Shown piece by piece: positions 9,007 to 17,806 of a DNA stretch of 64,000 nucleotides. Below the pieces are notes generated by a model. That model made no database searches. It was not told where the DNA came from and was given only the letters and a program-made list of their open reading frames with translations. Made by a program: the position numbers and the translations under genes. The DNA is from an uncultured Prevotella sp. (GTDB lineage Bacteria; Bacteroidota; Bacteroidia; Bacteroidales; Bacteroidaceae), in assembly GCF_946407605.1 (NCBI RefSeq), contig NZ_CAMJOS010000003.1:168836-232835 (forward strand). Reading direction: 5' to 3'. Positions within the stretch are counted from its first letter, which is position 1. Each line of letters opens with the position of its first letter.

Positions 9007-10110
9007 ATGAAAACAGCACTTATTACTGGTATTACTGGCCAAGATGGAAGCTATCTGGCCGAGTTTTTGTTGGAAAAAGGTTATGATGTTCATGGAACGA
9101 TTCGTAGAAGTTCTGTGGACTTCAGAGAGCGTATTGCTCACTTGGAAGGCACACCGCATTTTCATCTGCACTATGCGGATTTAGGTGACTCCATGAGTGT
9201 ATTAGGCGTGATTGGAAAGGTACGTCCTGATGAGATATATAACCTGGCTGCACAGAGCCATGTGCAGGTTTCGTTCGACAGCCCTGAGTTTACGGCTGAT
9301 GTGGACGCTGTGGGTGTATTGCGCATCTTGGAGGCAGTTCGCCAGTTGGGTATGACTGAGACCTGTCGTATCTATCAGGCTTCTACCTCAGAGCTGTATG
9401 GTAAGGTAGAGGAGGTACCACAGAACGAAAATACACCATTCCATCCTTACTCTCCGTATGCTGTGGCTAAGCAGTATGGCTTCTGGATTGTGAAGGAGTA
9501 TCGTGAGGCTTATAACATGTATTGTTGCTCGGGTATTCTGTTCAACCACGAGTCAGAGCGCAGAGGTGAGACTTTTGTAACTCGCAAGATTACGCTGGCA
9601 GCTGCTCGTATTTCTCAGGGCTTGCAGGATTGCCTGTACTTAGGTAATATGGATTCGCTTCGCGACTGGGGATATGCCAAGGATTATGTGGAATGTATGT
9701 GGTTAATCCTCCAGAATGATACTCCTGAGGATTTCGTGATTGCAACTGGAGTGCAACACTCTGTACGAGAATTCACAGAACTGGCTTTCAAACATGCAGG
9801 TATTGAACTGAAGTTTGAAGGCGAAGGTATCAACGAAAAGGGTATCGTTGTTAAAGGCCCAGAGGCTTTGGTAGGCAAGACTGTAGTTGCCGTAAGTGAG
9901 GACTTCTATCGTCCTACGGATGTTGTTAACTTGTGGGGTGACCCAACGAAGGCTAAGGCTAAGTTGAAGTGGAATCCGAACAAGACCAGCTTCGAAGAGC
10001 TTGTTCGCATTATGGTAGAATCTGATATCGCCAAGGTTGCTGCTGAAGGTGCTGCCGCTAAGGTTAGAACTAATCTGGCTGAGTATCTTGAAAAGGGTAT
10101 TGTTAAGTAA
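9007..10110 (+). CDS. gmd: GDP-mannose 4,6-dehydratase
   Basis: 367 residues, close in length to other Gmd enzymes. It carries the NADP-binding [19 protein letters not shown] at the N-terminus, [24 protein letters not shown] and the [12 protein letters not shown] segment containing the catalytic YxxxK. It converts GDP-D-mannose to GDP-4-keto-6-deoxymannose, the first dedicated step of GDP-L-fucose synthesis. The next gene encodes the second enzyme. In Bacteroidales this pair supplies fucose for surface glycans. The gene is more GC-rich than the glycosyltransferases upstream, as expected for a conserved sugar-nucleotide gene. Confidence 0.97.
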   Translation: MKTALITGITGQDGSYLAEFLLEKGYDVHGTIRRSSVDFRERIAHLEGTPHFHLHYADLGDSMSVLGVIGKVRPDEIYNLAAQSHVQVSFDSPEFTADVDAVGVLRILEAVRQLGMTETCRIYQASTSELYGKVEEVPQNENTPFHPYSPYAVAKQYGFWIVKEYREAYNMYCCSGILFNHESERRGETFVTRKITLAAARISQGLQDCLYLGNMDSLRDWGYAKDYVECMWLILQNDTPEDFVIATGVQHSVREFTELAFKHAGIELKFEGEGINEKGIVVKGPEALVGKTVVAVSEDFYRPTDVVNLWGDPTKAKAKLKWNPNKTSFEELVRIMVESDIAKVAAEGAAAKVRTNLAEYLEKGIVK

Positions 10111-10120
10111 TCAAGAATTG

Positions 10121-10192
10121 ACCTGCGGTCGAGCCTGCTCACGCTCGGCAATGCTTAAGCAAGCTTAGTGTTGCGCTCGCTCAATCGCAGCC
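10121..10192. repeat. Imperfect palindromic repeat between gmd and fcl
   Basis: GC-rich spacer with arms CTGCGGTCGAGC on the left and GCTCAATCGCAG on the right, which pair apart from a wobble pair and a mismatch. The centre contains GCTTAAGC and AAGCTT half-palindromes. The motif CGCTCGGCA recurs in the pepD-corA spacer near 48647, suggesting a dispersed hairpin family rather than a gene-specific terminator. It may also act as an RNA stability element between the two fucose genes. Confidence 0.55.
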
Positions 10193-10208
10193 TTTGAGAA
10201 TTATACGA

Positions 10209-11414
10209 ATGTTAAATAAGAATTCAAAAATCTATGTAGCAGGCCACAACGGACTCGTTGGGTCTGCTATATGGAATAACCTGAAAAGTAGAGGTTATAA
10301 TAACCTTATTGGTCGTTCTCATAAAGAACTGGACTTGACAGACCAAGTGGCTGTGAAGAAGTTCTTTGATGAGGAGCAACCTGATGCAGTGGTATTGGCT
10401 GCTGCCTTTGTGGGCGGTATTATGGCCAACATGCTGTATCGTGCCGACTTCATTATGATGAACATGAAGATACAGTGCAACGTAATCTCTGAGGCCTATG
10501 CACATGGCGTGAAAAAACTGCTTTTCTTGGGTAGTACGTGTATCTACCCGAAGAACGCGCCACAGCCCATGAAGGAAGATTGCTTGCTGACATCACCCTT
10601 GGAATATACCAATGAGGAATATGCCATAGCCAAGATTGCTGGCTTAAAGATGTGTGAAAGCTATAATCTGCAGTATGGTACGAACTATATTGCAGTGATG
10701 CCTACCAATCTTTATGGCCCGAATGATAACTTCCATCTGGAGAACAGCCATGTGATGCCTGCAATGATGCGCAAAGTATATTTGGCAAAACTCATTCACG
10801 ATGGAGCTTGGGATAAGATCCGTCGTGACTTAACCATCCGTCCAGTTGGAGCAAACATCAAGGAAAACGGAGAGCAAGTGCGCTATGTAATAGATGGTGA
10901 TAGCGATGAAGCACTCATTCGCAAGATTCTTGCTTGGTATGGAATCGAGGATAATAAGGTTACTCTTTGGGGTACAGGAAAGCCACTACGTGAATTCTTG
11001 TGGAGTGAGGATATGGCTGATGCTTCAGTGCATGTTCTGCTGAATGTGGACTTTAAAGACATCATAGGAATAGAGAAATATTCAAGTGTACACTATGGAG
11101 TAGCTGCTGATGGGATAGTTGACCGCAATCATTCAACAGGCCGTGGTGGATATATCCCTTCATTAGGCGAAATCCGCAATTGCCACATCAACGTAGGTAC
11201 TGGTAAGGAGTTAACCATCCGCGAACTGTCAGAATTGGTAGTGAAGGCTGTTGGTTTTGAAGGAACAGTAGAGTTTGATGCATCTAAACCTGATGGTACC
11301 ATGCGTAAACTCATTGATGTAAGCAAGCTTCATTCTCTTGGTTGGACTCACAAGGTTGAGATTGAGGATGGCGTCCAGAAATTGTTTGATTGGTATCGCC
11401 AGTCTTTAGCCTAA
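10209..11414 (+). CDS. fcl: GDP-L-fucose synthase
   Basis: 401 residues from the ATG at 10209; a TTG at 10194 is a less likely start because the conserved fold begins right after the ATG (KIYVAGHNGLVGSAIW). The SDR signature YAIAKIAG holds the catalytic Tyr and Lys. It epimerises and reduces GDP-4-keto-6-deoxymannose to GDP-L-fucose. It is about 80 residues longer than the E. coli enzyme because of insertions around residues 200-230 and 285-315 (the latter with ADGIVDRNHSTGRGGYIPS), a layout common in Bacteroidetes homologues. It follows gmd across a short hairpin-containing spacer. Confidence 0.95.
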   Translation: MLNKNSKIYVAGHNGLVGSAIWNNLKSRGYNNLIGRSHKELDLTDQVAVKKFFDEEQPDAVVLAAAFVGGIMANMLYRADFIMMNMKIQCNVISEAYAHGVKKLLFLGSTCIYPKNAPQPMKEDCLLTSPLEYTNEEYAIAKIAGLKMCESYNLQYGTNYIAVMPTNLYGPNDNFHLENSHVMPAMMRKVYLAKLIHDGAWDKIRRDLTIRPVGANIKENGEQVRYVIDGDSDEALIRKILAWYGIEDNKVTLWGTGKPLREFLWSEDMADASVHVLLNVDFKDIIGIEKYSSVHYGVAADGIVDRNHSTGRGGYIPSLGEIRNCHINVGTGKELTIRELSELVVKAVGFEGTVEFDASKPDGTMRKLIDVSKLHSLGWTHKVEIEDGVQKLFDWYRQSLA

Positions 11415-11442
11415 AGACTAAAGAAAGAAAACTTTTACTCCA

Positions 11443-12552
11443 TTGAATAATAATCAACAAGCATTCCTGGAATTGGTAAGAGCTGGGCTTTGGGAAAAAG
11501 AAGCTCGGCTATTACCGTTTGGAGATGTGGACTATGATGAGATCATGCGTTTGTCAGAAACGCAAAGCGTAGATGGGCTTGTAACAGCAGGTATTGAACA
11601 TATACAAGCTATAAAGGCTCCGCAGGATGTTGTTCTGCAATTTATAGGGCAGTCGCTACAAATAGAGCAGCAAAACAAGGCTATGAATAAGTTTGTAGCC
11701 AAGCTGATTGAGAAATTGCGTAAAGAGGATGTATATACGCTTTTGGTCAAGGGGCAAGGAATAGCTCAATGCTACGAGCGACCTTTATGGAGAGCATCTG
11801 GTGATGTGGATTTGCTACTGAATGACACCAATTATGAGAAAGCAAAGAAGGTTCTGATTCCTTTGGCTGATGGTGTAGAACAAGAATACAAATCATTCAA
11901 ACATATAGGAATGACTTTGAATGGAGAGTATGTGGTAGAGCTACATGGAACCATGCATAGTCGACTGTCTAAACGTATTGATAGAGGCGTTGATGAAGCA
12001 CAGAACGATGTATTCTTCGGAGGCAGTGTTAGGAGTTGGCAGAATGGCAATACACAGGTGTTCTTACCAAGGGCTGACGAAGATGTGATATTTGTGTTTA
12101 CTCATATACTTCATCATTTCTATATCGAGGGGATTGGACTTAGGCAGATTTGTGATTGGTGCAGACTACTCTATCGTTATCGCTCAGAGTTGGATTTACG
12201 GTTACTGGAAACACGGATTCGGAAGATGGGGCTGATAAGTGAGTGGAAAGCGTTCTATAATCTGGCAAACAGATATCTTGGTATGCCAGATTACGGTGAA
12301 GGGTTAATGGTTCATGATTCACGGTATGATAAGAAAGCTGATCGAATTATGGAGTTTGTGCTTGAAACTGGGAACTTTGGGCATAATAGAGAAAGGACGG
12401 CTTCTAAATCGTATATGGGTGGTAAGTTGGCTTCGACATTTCGAAAACTGAAAGATTTTGGCCATCATATGAGGATATTCCCTATTGATAGTGTGAAGTT
12501 CTTCTGCTATTTCGCGATAGATGGGATAGGAGGGGCAATGAGAGGGGAGTGA
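11443..12552 (+). CDS. Nucleotidyltransferase-family protein (NTP_transf_5-like)
   Basis: 369 residues from a TTG start; the truncated relative at 8805 starts at the equivalent point, which supports this choice. The core motif VKGQGIAQCY followed by RASGDVDLLLND (about residues 100-127) is the G-D-x-D-L signature of the nucleotidyltransferase fold found in many capsule and peptide-modification loci. A conserved VELHGTMH and a His-rich FTHILHHFYIEGIGLRQICDW segment follow. The biochemical role in polysaccharide loci is not established. It is the last gene of the polysaccharide operon in this window. Confidence 0.78.
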   Translation: MNNNQQAFLELVRAGLWEKEARLLPFGDVDYDEIMRLSETQSVDGLVTAGIEHIQAIKAPQDVVLQFIGQSLQIEQQNKAMNKFVAKLIEKLRKEDVYTLLVKGQGIAQCYERPLWRASGDVDLLLNDTNYEKAKKVLIPLADGVEQEYKSFKHIGMTLNGEYVVELHGTMHSRLSKRIDRGVDEAQNDVFFGGSVRSWQNGNTQVFLPRADEDVIFVFTHILHHFYIEGIGLRQICDWCRLLYRYRSELDLRLLETRIRKMGLISEWKAFYNLANRYLGMPDYGEGLMVHDSRYDKKADRIMEFVLETGNFGHNRERTASKSYMGGKLASTFRKLKDFGHHMRIFPIDSVKFFCYFAIDGIGGAMRGE

Positions 12553-12572
12553 GGGTGATGGAAGATGTGAGA

Positions 12573-12787
12573 ATGAAGAAATTATTCTTTATGTACTTCT
12601 CAATAACTATTGGCGCTTGCAGTAAAGACGACCCCGCAACAGAGGTAATGCTGAGAGCAAGTTAGCTGAGTAGAATGATTCTAATGAAAATGATTCAACA
12701 CCTGGAGGTGGTTTTTCTATAATCATCAATACCGATAATAAGAGAGAGATACTTTTATTCACTGTTGAATGGTCGGATAGCTTTTAA
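12573..12787 (+). pseudogene. Broken small lipoprotein gene
   Basis: From the ATG at 12573 the frame reads a lipoprotein-style signal peptide (MKKLFFMYFSITIGAC, lipobox Cys at residue 16) and then SKDDPATEV before a TAG at 12663. A second frame, entered near 12674, continues with protein-like sequence (NDSNENDSTPGGGFSIII ... VEWSDSF) to a TAA at 12785. The simplest reading is one small outer-membrane or periplasmic lipoprotein split by a frameshift. It could also be two unrelated micro-ORFs; the lipobox is the strongest evidence. Confidence 0.45.
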
Positions 12788-12817
12788 TTGTTTGGAATCT
12801 ATTAAAATCGAAGAGAG

Positions 12818-13618
12818 ATGAATGATAATCCAAATCCTGAGGTTTCAAATAAGCAGAAATCAAACTATGGAGTTTTGATTTCATTTGTTTGTGTTGTTAT
12901 CGTATGCTGTGGATTATATGGCTTTGCCATGTATATCCATAATAATCATATTGTGGAGGGACAAAATCGTATTATTAAAACATATACTCAACAGTTAGAA
13001 AAGATTGAAAATTCAAGACCAACAAGCTTTTTTAATGACAATCAAAGAGAAATAAGTTCTTTTCATCAGGATGTGAAGGCGTTGTTGGAACTTGAATTTA
13101 ATAGAATCCAAAATGAATTTGAGGCGATAGAAATATGGGCAGGTATTCTCACTATTATTTTCTTAATATTCAGCTTTTATTCCTTGTTCAAAACAGAACA
13201 GTTGGAAAAACAAGCCAAGGATGAACTATTGAGAATAAAGAAGATTAATGAGGATGGTCTGTTGAAATTGGCTAAGTTCGAGACAGATAGTGAGGCTCAA
13301 TTAACCTCTTTAAAAACAGAAGCAGAAAGGATAAAAAAAGATGCTGATGACAAAATAACTGCCAAATTGGAAATTGAAAAATCAAACGCAGTTACTGACC
13401 TGAGTGATAGGGCAAGAGAATTGCTGGCTGCCTATAAGGGACAGTTGGAAGAACTGATGAAGGCAAGCCAAATCTCAATAGAGAAAGGTTATAACGAATA
13501 CATCCAGAAACTCCAGAGTGCGATAGATAAAGATACTGATTTGGATGATTATGGAGAAGAAGAGCTCGATGAAGAAGAACTGAGTAAGGAACAAGAAAAC
13601 GAAGTGGAGGAGGGCTAA
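12818..13618 (+). CDS. Uncharacterised two-helix membrane protein with coiled coil
   Basis: 266 residues, family not recognised. Two hydrophobic helices lie at about residues 20-40 and 106-125, separated by a 65-residue charged segment. After the second helix comes a long Lys/Glu/Ala-rich region (about residues 128-235) with heptad character, then a very acidic tail rich in Asp and Glu. The topology suggests an inner-membrane protein with a large coiled coil on one side. The gene starts a four-gene set running to 15019, with the next start only 2 bp past its stop. It might be a membrane partner of the proteins encoded downstream, but no function can be stated. Confidence 0.8.
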   Translation: MNDNPNPEVSNKQKSNYGVLISFVCVVIVCCGLYGFAMYIHNNHIVEGQNRIIKTYTQQLEKIENSRPTSFFNDNQREISSFHQDVKALLELEFNRIQNEFEAIEIWAGILTIIFLIFSFYSLFKTEQLEKQAKDELLRIKKINEDGLLKLAKFETDSEAQLTSLKTEAERIKKDADDKITAKLEIEKSNAVTDLSDRARELLAAYKGQLEELMKASQISIEKGYNEYIQKLQSAIDKDTDLDDYGEEELDEEELSKEQENEVEEG

Positions 13619-13620
13619 CT

Positions 13621-14133
13621 ATGGGTAATGTCGTAAGGATTTTTAGATATGCCAGGCAGCATGCGGATAAAGCAGAAATACAGCTGGGTGAGTTGGTAAC
13701 TCTTAAGAAGAAGTTAACTGACAGGTCTGTTAGAACAGATAGTATATACACCGACGCTTTGGCAAACGGTGATACATATGTACCTATTAGTTTTATGAGA
13801 GGCTATAAGGAATATAATCGCTGTAGAACACGAGTTGAGGACATGGAGAACCTCATTGTTATGAATTTGTCTTTGTCTCTCTCTTTTTGTGCTGAACTTG
13901 TTTGTTCGATGATACATGATCCCGAGAGTGAAGCCCTTGGATATAAGCTAAGGATTAGAATTCTTGTAGATAAAATAATCAAGATTGCCACAAGTGAAGC
14001 TTTGGATAGGGCTTCTTTAGCTTCTCTTTCTCCCGCTATTGCTAAAATAGAGAGCGAGATAGCACTTAATGAGTTTAGTGTGCTGAGATTGATGAAGAAC
14101 CATCTTATGGATTTTAGGGCTAAAATATCATAG
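13621..14133 (+). CDS. Uncharacterised predicted all-helical protein
   Basis: 170 residues, not recognised. The sequence is rich in Leu, Ile, Lys and Glu with few Gly or Pro, consistent with a helical bundle (for example RIFRYARQHADKAEIQLGEL and IAKIESEIALNEFSVLRLMK). A moderately hydrophobic stretch around residues 79-97 (NLIVMNLSLSLSFCAELVC) may be a buried helix rather than a true membrane span. It starts 2 bp after the coiled-coil membrane protein stop and is surely co-translated with it. Confidence 0.75.
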   Translation: MGNVVRIFRYARQHADKAEIQLGELVTLKKKLTDRSVRTDSIYTDALANGDTYVPISFMRGYKEYNRCRTRVEDMENLIVMNLSLSLSFCAELVCSMIHDPESEALGYKLRIRILVDKIIKIATSEALDRASLASLSPAIAKIESEIALNEFSVLRLMKNHLMDFRAKIS

Positions 14134-14243
14134 AAATATGATAACTGAGAGTCGTTCCTACTGACTAATAAGACTTGTATATAATAATCAGATGTGAGTA
14201 TTTTTAATAAAGGTAGATTGGATACAAATAATTGTAATGTATT

Positions 14244-14669
14244 ATGGATGATGTAAAAATCATAGAAGTTAGTAAAGACTCTGGTATGGGAAGGGGGCAG
14301 GGAACTGTTCCTACATCAATTCCATATGACCCGTATGCAAATGTACAAAGATTGTTGTCTGAAGATGACATGAGTTCACCAGCAGTTCAGAAACTGTTAC
14401 TCAATGAGAATGATAGAATGAGTAGGGAAATCGAGAAAATTCGTACTATAGAGGAAAAATATCATTCTCGAGACAAAGAAGCTGCAATTTTAGAAGAAAA
14501 ACTTAAACAATCAACAGGAGCTGACGTCCTGTATACTTTATGTGAGGCAGGTGGTTCTGCTCTTGTTGGAGTGTCCTCTACTTTCTGGAATAATAATGGT
14601 TGGATTCTACTCATTATGGGATGCGTGTTTATTTTAGGTGGAATTCTCTTTAAATTTGTACAAAGATGA
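14244..14669 (+). CDS. Uncharacterised C-terminally membrane-anchored protein
   Basis: 141 residues, not recognised. The first 90 residues are polar, with a Gly/Pro-containing start and a helical segment (SREIEKIRTIEEKYHSRDKE). Two hydrophobic segments follow, about residues 94-113 (weak) and 119-138 (WILLIMGCVFILGGILFKFV), ending in a basic residue. The topology implies a cytoplasmic N-terminal domain. It is separated by 110 bp from the gene upstream but overlaps the next start by 4 bp (ATGA), so the latter two are coupled. Confidence 0.72.
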   Translation: MDDVKIIEVSKDSGMGRGQGTVPTSIPYDPYANVQRLLSEDDMSSPAVQKLLLNENDRMSREIEKIRTIEEKYHSRDKEAAILEEKLKQSTGADVLYTLCEAGGSALVGVSSTFWNNNGWILLIMGCVFILGGILFKFVQR

Positions 14670-15019
14670 AGATTAAGTTTATTTCGTTTGGAGATGCTGG
14701 AAACATAAATGATGAGCGTATTGGTTTCAGGGTTGTAGAGTCTTGTGATTTGAGCTTCTTTGCTGTTTATCATACAAAGAAAACAGAGAAAGGTTTTTAC
14801 AATAGACCCGAGAATGTGTTTTGGTTTTATCCAAAGAATGTGCAAGCTGGAGATGAAATAGTCCTATATACTAAAGACGGAACTGATAGTATTGAAGAAA
14901 GAGGGGATCATAAGGTTCATTTTATATACTGGAGATTGAAAGAAGCAATTCTTAAAAAAGGAGATTGTATTGTTCTCTCTGAGATAAATAATTGGACAGT
15001 TAATCCATGCGGAGAATGA
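14666..15019 (+). CDS. Uncharacterised small soluble protein
   Basis: 117 residues, family not recognised. It has no membrane segment or signal peptide and alternates short hydrophobic and polar stretches (IKFISFGDAGNINDERIGF, VFWFYPKNVQAGDEIVLYT), suggesting a beta-sandwich-type domain. It overlaps the membrane protein upstream by 4 bp and is probably its soluble partner. Aromatic and Gly residues cluster in HTKKTEKGFYNRPENVFWF, which could be a binding surface. No enzyme motif is seen. Confidence 0.72.
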   Translation: MKIKFISFGDAGNINDERIGFRVVESCDLSFFAVYHTKKTEKGFYNRPENVFWFYPKNVQAGDEIVLYTKDGTDSIEERGDHKVHFIYWRLKEAILKKGDCIVLSEINNWTVNPCGE

Positions 15020-15164
15020 GATGCCTGGGAACTGAATGGCAGGGGGACAGGAAATGAAGTGCAACTGATGGTTCATGAATTACGGTTAATGGTTCACGGT
15101 TAAATCGAAAATGCGAAGATAAGTGCACAAAAATGAGGTAAAAGTGCAGAAATCGACGTTTATA

Positions 15165-15204
15165 TTTGGCCAAATCGAATAAAAGTTGTATCTTTGTGGC
15201 CAAA
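15165..15204 (+). promoter_or_regulatory. Promoter with two TGGCCAAAT boxes
   Basis: TTTG at 15165-15168 and TATCTTTG at 15189-15196 are separated by 20 bp, an ideal Bacteroidetes promoter for the ATPase gene at 15217. The near-palindromes TTTGGCCAAA (15165-15174) and TGGCCAAAT (15197-15204) overlap the -33 box and the predicted transcription start, one exactly 31 bp after the other. This is where a repressor dimer pair would sit, so autoregulation is plausible. Confidence 0.75.
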
Positions 15205-15216
15205 TAACAACACATT

Positions 15217-16656
15217 ATGATAGGGCGTAAATTAGAGCAAGAGCTTCTGCAAGAGGCAGTTGAGAAGAATAGAGCACAGTTTATTGCGGTGTACGGACGT
15301 CGCAGAGTGGGGAAAACGTTTCTGGTGAATGAGTTTTTCCAGAACAAATATGCCTTCAAGCATACGGCTGTGTCGCCTGTGAACGAGCAGCTGAAGCCCA
15401 AGCGCAACCTGCTGAAGATTCAGCTGAAGGAGTTTCACTACTCGTTGCGTTCGTACGGACTGCCGGCTGGTGAGCCCGTTCCAGCGGACTGGTTTGAGGC
15501 TTTCCACATGCTGCAGCAACTGCTGGACACGAAGAGCAAGGAGGGTGAGGCGAGAGTGGTGTTCCTGGACGAGCTGCCATGGCTTGACACTCCGAGGGCG
15601 AACTTTATGCCGGCCTTCGAGCACTTCTGCAACGACTGGGTGCTGGCAAGGAAGGACGTGAAACTGGTGGTGTGCGGAAGTGCCACATCGTGGATTCTCG
15701 ACAAGCTTGTGGACGGAAAAGGGGGCATGTACGGTCGTGTTACACTGTCGATACCTGTTGAGCCGTTCACGCTGAAGGAGTGCAGGGAGTTCTTCCGTGA
15801 GGGTGGTTATGCGATGGATGAGTACGACATCGTGCAGGCGTATATGGCCTTTGGCGGCATTCCTTACTATCTGGACCAATTCAGGCGGGGGATGAGCGTG
15901 CCGCAGAATTTCGATGCTCTGCTATACGGCAGGCAGGCTCCACTGCGGGATGAGTTCGACAGACTGTTCTCGTCGCAGTTCACGCATCCGGGTGAGTTGC
16001 AGAAGATAGTGACGCTATTGGCCAGTAAACGGTCGGGCTATACGCGTGACGAGATTGCGCAGAAGTGTGGGTTCACCACGGGCGGAGGCTTGACAAGGAT
16101 GCTGTCGGCACTGGAGAAGAGCACGTTTGTGACGCCTTACGTGCCATTTGGAGAGAGCAAGGCCAGGTATAGGCTGACTGACCCGTTCTGCATGTTCTAT
16201 CTGAAGCACGTGAAGGACAATCGCGATGCCACCACCTACTGGCAGTCATCATTCAACTCGCCTGCGATGCTGGCTTGGTCGGGCTTTGCGTTTGAGGATG
16301 TGTGTCGAGCGCATATCAGGCAGATCAAGAATGCCCTGGGCATTGGTGACGTGACCACGAGAGAATCGTCGTGGGTGGTGCCAGGTACTGAGACAGAGAG
16401 GGGCATGCAGATAGATTTGGTGATAGATCGCGACGACAGGAAGATTTGCCTGTGCGAGATGAAATTTACGCAGGGAAAGTTCTCGGTGGGGCGCGACTAT
16501 GCAGAAAAGGTGCAGGAGCGCATCCGTCGCACGATGGAATATACCGGGAACACGAAGCCAGTAATCTCGGTGCTGGTGACCACCTATGGCGTTGAGCGCA
16601 ACGAATATTCGGGCCGCTTCCAGAAGGTGGTAACGCTGGAGGAGCTGTTTGGGTAA
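15217..16656 (+). CDS. AAA+ ATPase with C-terminal DUF234/PD-(D/E)xK-like domain
   Basis: 479 residues. The N-terminal ATPase has a P-loop (YGRRRVGKTFLV, about residues 25-36) and Walker B (VVFLDELPWLD, about 113-123). The middle contains a winged-helix-like region (SGYTRDEIAQKCGF). The C-terminus has IDLVIDRDDRKICLCEMKF, where Asp and E-x-K fit a PD-(D/E)xK nuclease fold as in DUF234 proteins. The biological role of these widespread ATPases is unsettled; some occur with toxin or defence genes. Codon use is GC-rich (many CTG/GTG) compared with AT-rich neighbours on both sides, suggesting separate acquisition. It has its own promoter. Confidence 0.88.
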   Translation: MIGRKLEQELLQEAVEKNRAQFIAVYGRRRVGKTFLVNEFFQNKYAFKHTAVSPVNEQLKPKRNLLKIQLKEFHYSLRSYGLPAGEPVPADWFEAFHMLQQLLDTKSKEGEARVVFLDELPWLDTPRANFMPAFEHFCNDWVLARKDVKLVVCGSATSWILDKLVDGKGGMYGRVTLSIPVEPFTLKECREFFREGGYAMDEYDIVQAYMAFGGIPYYLDQFRRGMSVPQNFDALLYGRQAPLRDEFDRLFSSQFTHPGELQKIVTLLASKRSGYTRDEIAQKCGFTTGGGLTRMLSALEKSTFVTPYVPFGESKARYRLTDPFCMFYLKHVKDNRDATTYWQSSFNSPAMLAWSGFAFEDVCRAHIRQIKNALGIGDVTTRESSWVVPGTETERGMQIDLVIDRDDRKICLCEMKFTQGKFSVGRDYAEKVQERIRRTMEYTGNTKPVISVLVTTYGVERNEYSGRFQKVVTLEELFG

Positions 16657-16704
16657 TATACGGTTAATTGCGCTTAAGGGTTCAAAGTAAATGGGTGAAG
16701 TCAG

Positions 16705-17784
16705 ATGAAAGCGAAAGATAAATTGTTCAGATTCTATAAGCAAGGAGAGAGACCTGAGAATCCTGACGATATGGCATACATCTTATGGTCAGAAGATTCG
16801 GTATTCAATTTCTCTAACTATAGTTATGCTTATAGACGGGCTGCAGAAGCACTTTATGAGCAATTTGTGAGCCATAATGGTGATTATGCCATGAAAGATC
16901 CCATGGGCATTACACTAACGTTTATGTATCGCCATTATCTTGAATTGACAACCAAGTTCCTATATCTGAAGTTTAAACCTTATGTTATAGGGCGTCGTTT
17001 GAGTGATGATGAAATTGCTAAATTTATTGAACATACTGGCCATAATCTGAATACGATTTGGATAGAATTAAAACCAGTGTTACAGGAGTTGTCTGAAAAG
17101 TTGAAAAGTACTTTTGATATTGATGCTTTTGGCCATTACGTTAGTCAGTTTCAACGTTATGATGATTCTTCAATGAAGATGCGTTATCCTGTTGACAAAG
17201 ATGGTAAGGCTATTGAAACGAAATCACAACGACTTGACATAAAGATTCTCCATGACTACATGGAGGATTGTATGAATGAGGTGGACAATCTGATTGGCCA
17301 ATGGGATGATCAAATATATTGGGATGATGACGAAGAACTTGGTAACCTTTTCATGGAGCAATATGATGATGCAAAAGCTGATGTCGAACAGTTCCTTGCT
17401 TATGAAGCTAAATATGCTGAAAGCTATAAGAAACAACATGAAGGTAATGGATTGAGATTCCTAAGTCTAAAGGATATTGCTTTTGATCAACTGCCTGAAG
17501 AAATGGATGTTGTAAAGTTTCTAAGGTCATTATCGGATAATCACCTGCTAGTCATACACAACCTCTATTATATAGGAAGAAATTCCTTGCGAAAGATAAA
17601 TGTTTGGAAGAAAGCTTCAGATAGAATGCTGCAATTCAAGAGATGTGCAGGGTATGAATGCCGCAATGAGGTAAACAAGTTCAATAAACCGATGGACCGC
17701 AGTGAGCTTATTGAAACTATAATGAGCAAAATACCTGAGAATGTTTATAATGAAGTAAAAGGGTGTATTGAATTATGTGCTTGA
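16705..17784 (+). CDS. Uncharacterised HEPN-like helical protein
   Basis: 359 residues, not firmly recognised. Segments such as ITLTFMYRHYLELTTKFLYL (about residues 72-91) and GHNLNTIW (about 113-120) resemble a HEPN-like pattern seen in hypothetical proteins of defence-rich regions, but the RxxxxH RNase motif is not obvious. The protein is acidic, soluble and predicted helical. Its end overlaps the longest possible frame of the HA mini-protein by 17 bp, and a SIR2-like gene follows, so the three probably form one operon. Confidence 0.7.
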   Translation: MKAKDKLFRFYKQGERPENPDDMAYILWSEDSVFNFSNYSYAYRRAAEALYEQFVSHNGDYAMKDPMGITLTFMYRHYLELTTKFLYLKFKPYVIGRRLSDDEIAKFIEHTGHNLNTIWIELKPVLQELSEKLKSTFDIDAFGHYVSQFQRYDDSSMKMRYPVDKDGKAIETKSQRLDIKILHDYMEDCMNEVDNLIGQWDDQIYWDDDEELGNLFMEQYDDAKADVEQFLAYEAKYAESYKKQHEGNGLRFLSLKDIAFDQLPEEMDVVKFLRSLSDNHLLVIHNLYYIGRNSLRKINVWKKASDRMLQFKRCAGYECRNEVNKFNKPMDRSELIETIMSKIPENVYNEVKGCIELCA

Positions 17785-17806
17785 TGACCGCATTTATCAG
17801 ATGCTT

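Noticed and set aside
8836..9171. 111-codon minus-strand frame over the gmd start
   Set aside because: It covers the conserved gmd N-terminus and the intergenic leader, and its product shows no recognisable features.
1..12552. Invertible promoter or recombinase controlling the polysaccharide locus
   Set aside because: No recombinase gene and no flanking inverted repeats of suitable length were seen; the locus promoter lies outside the window.
15232..15879. 215-codon open frame on the minus strand
   Set aside because: Antisense of the GC-rich ATPase gene; His/Arg/Leu-rich product without family features.
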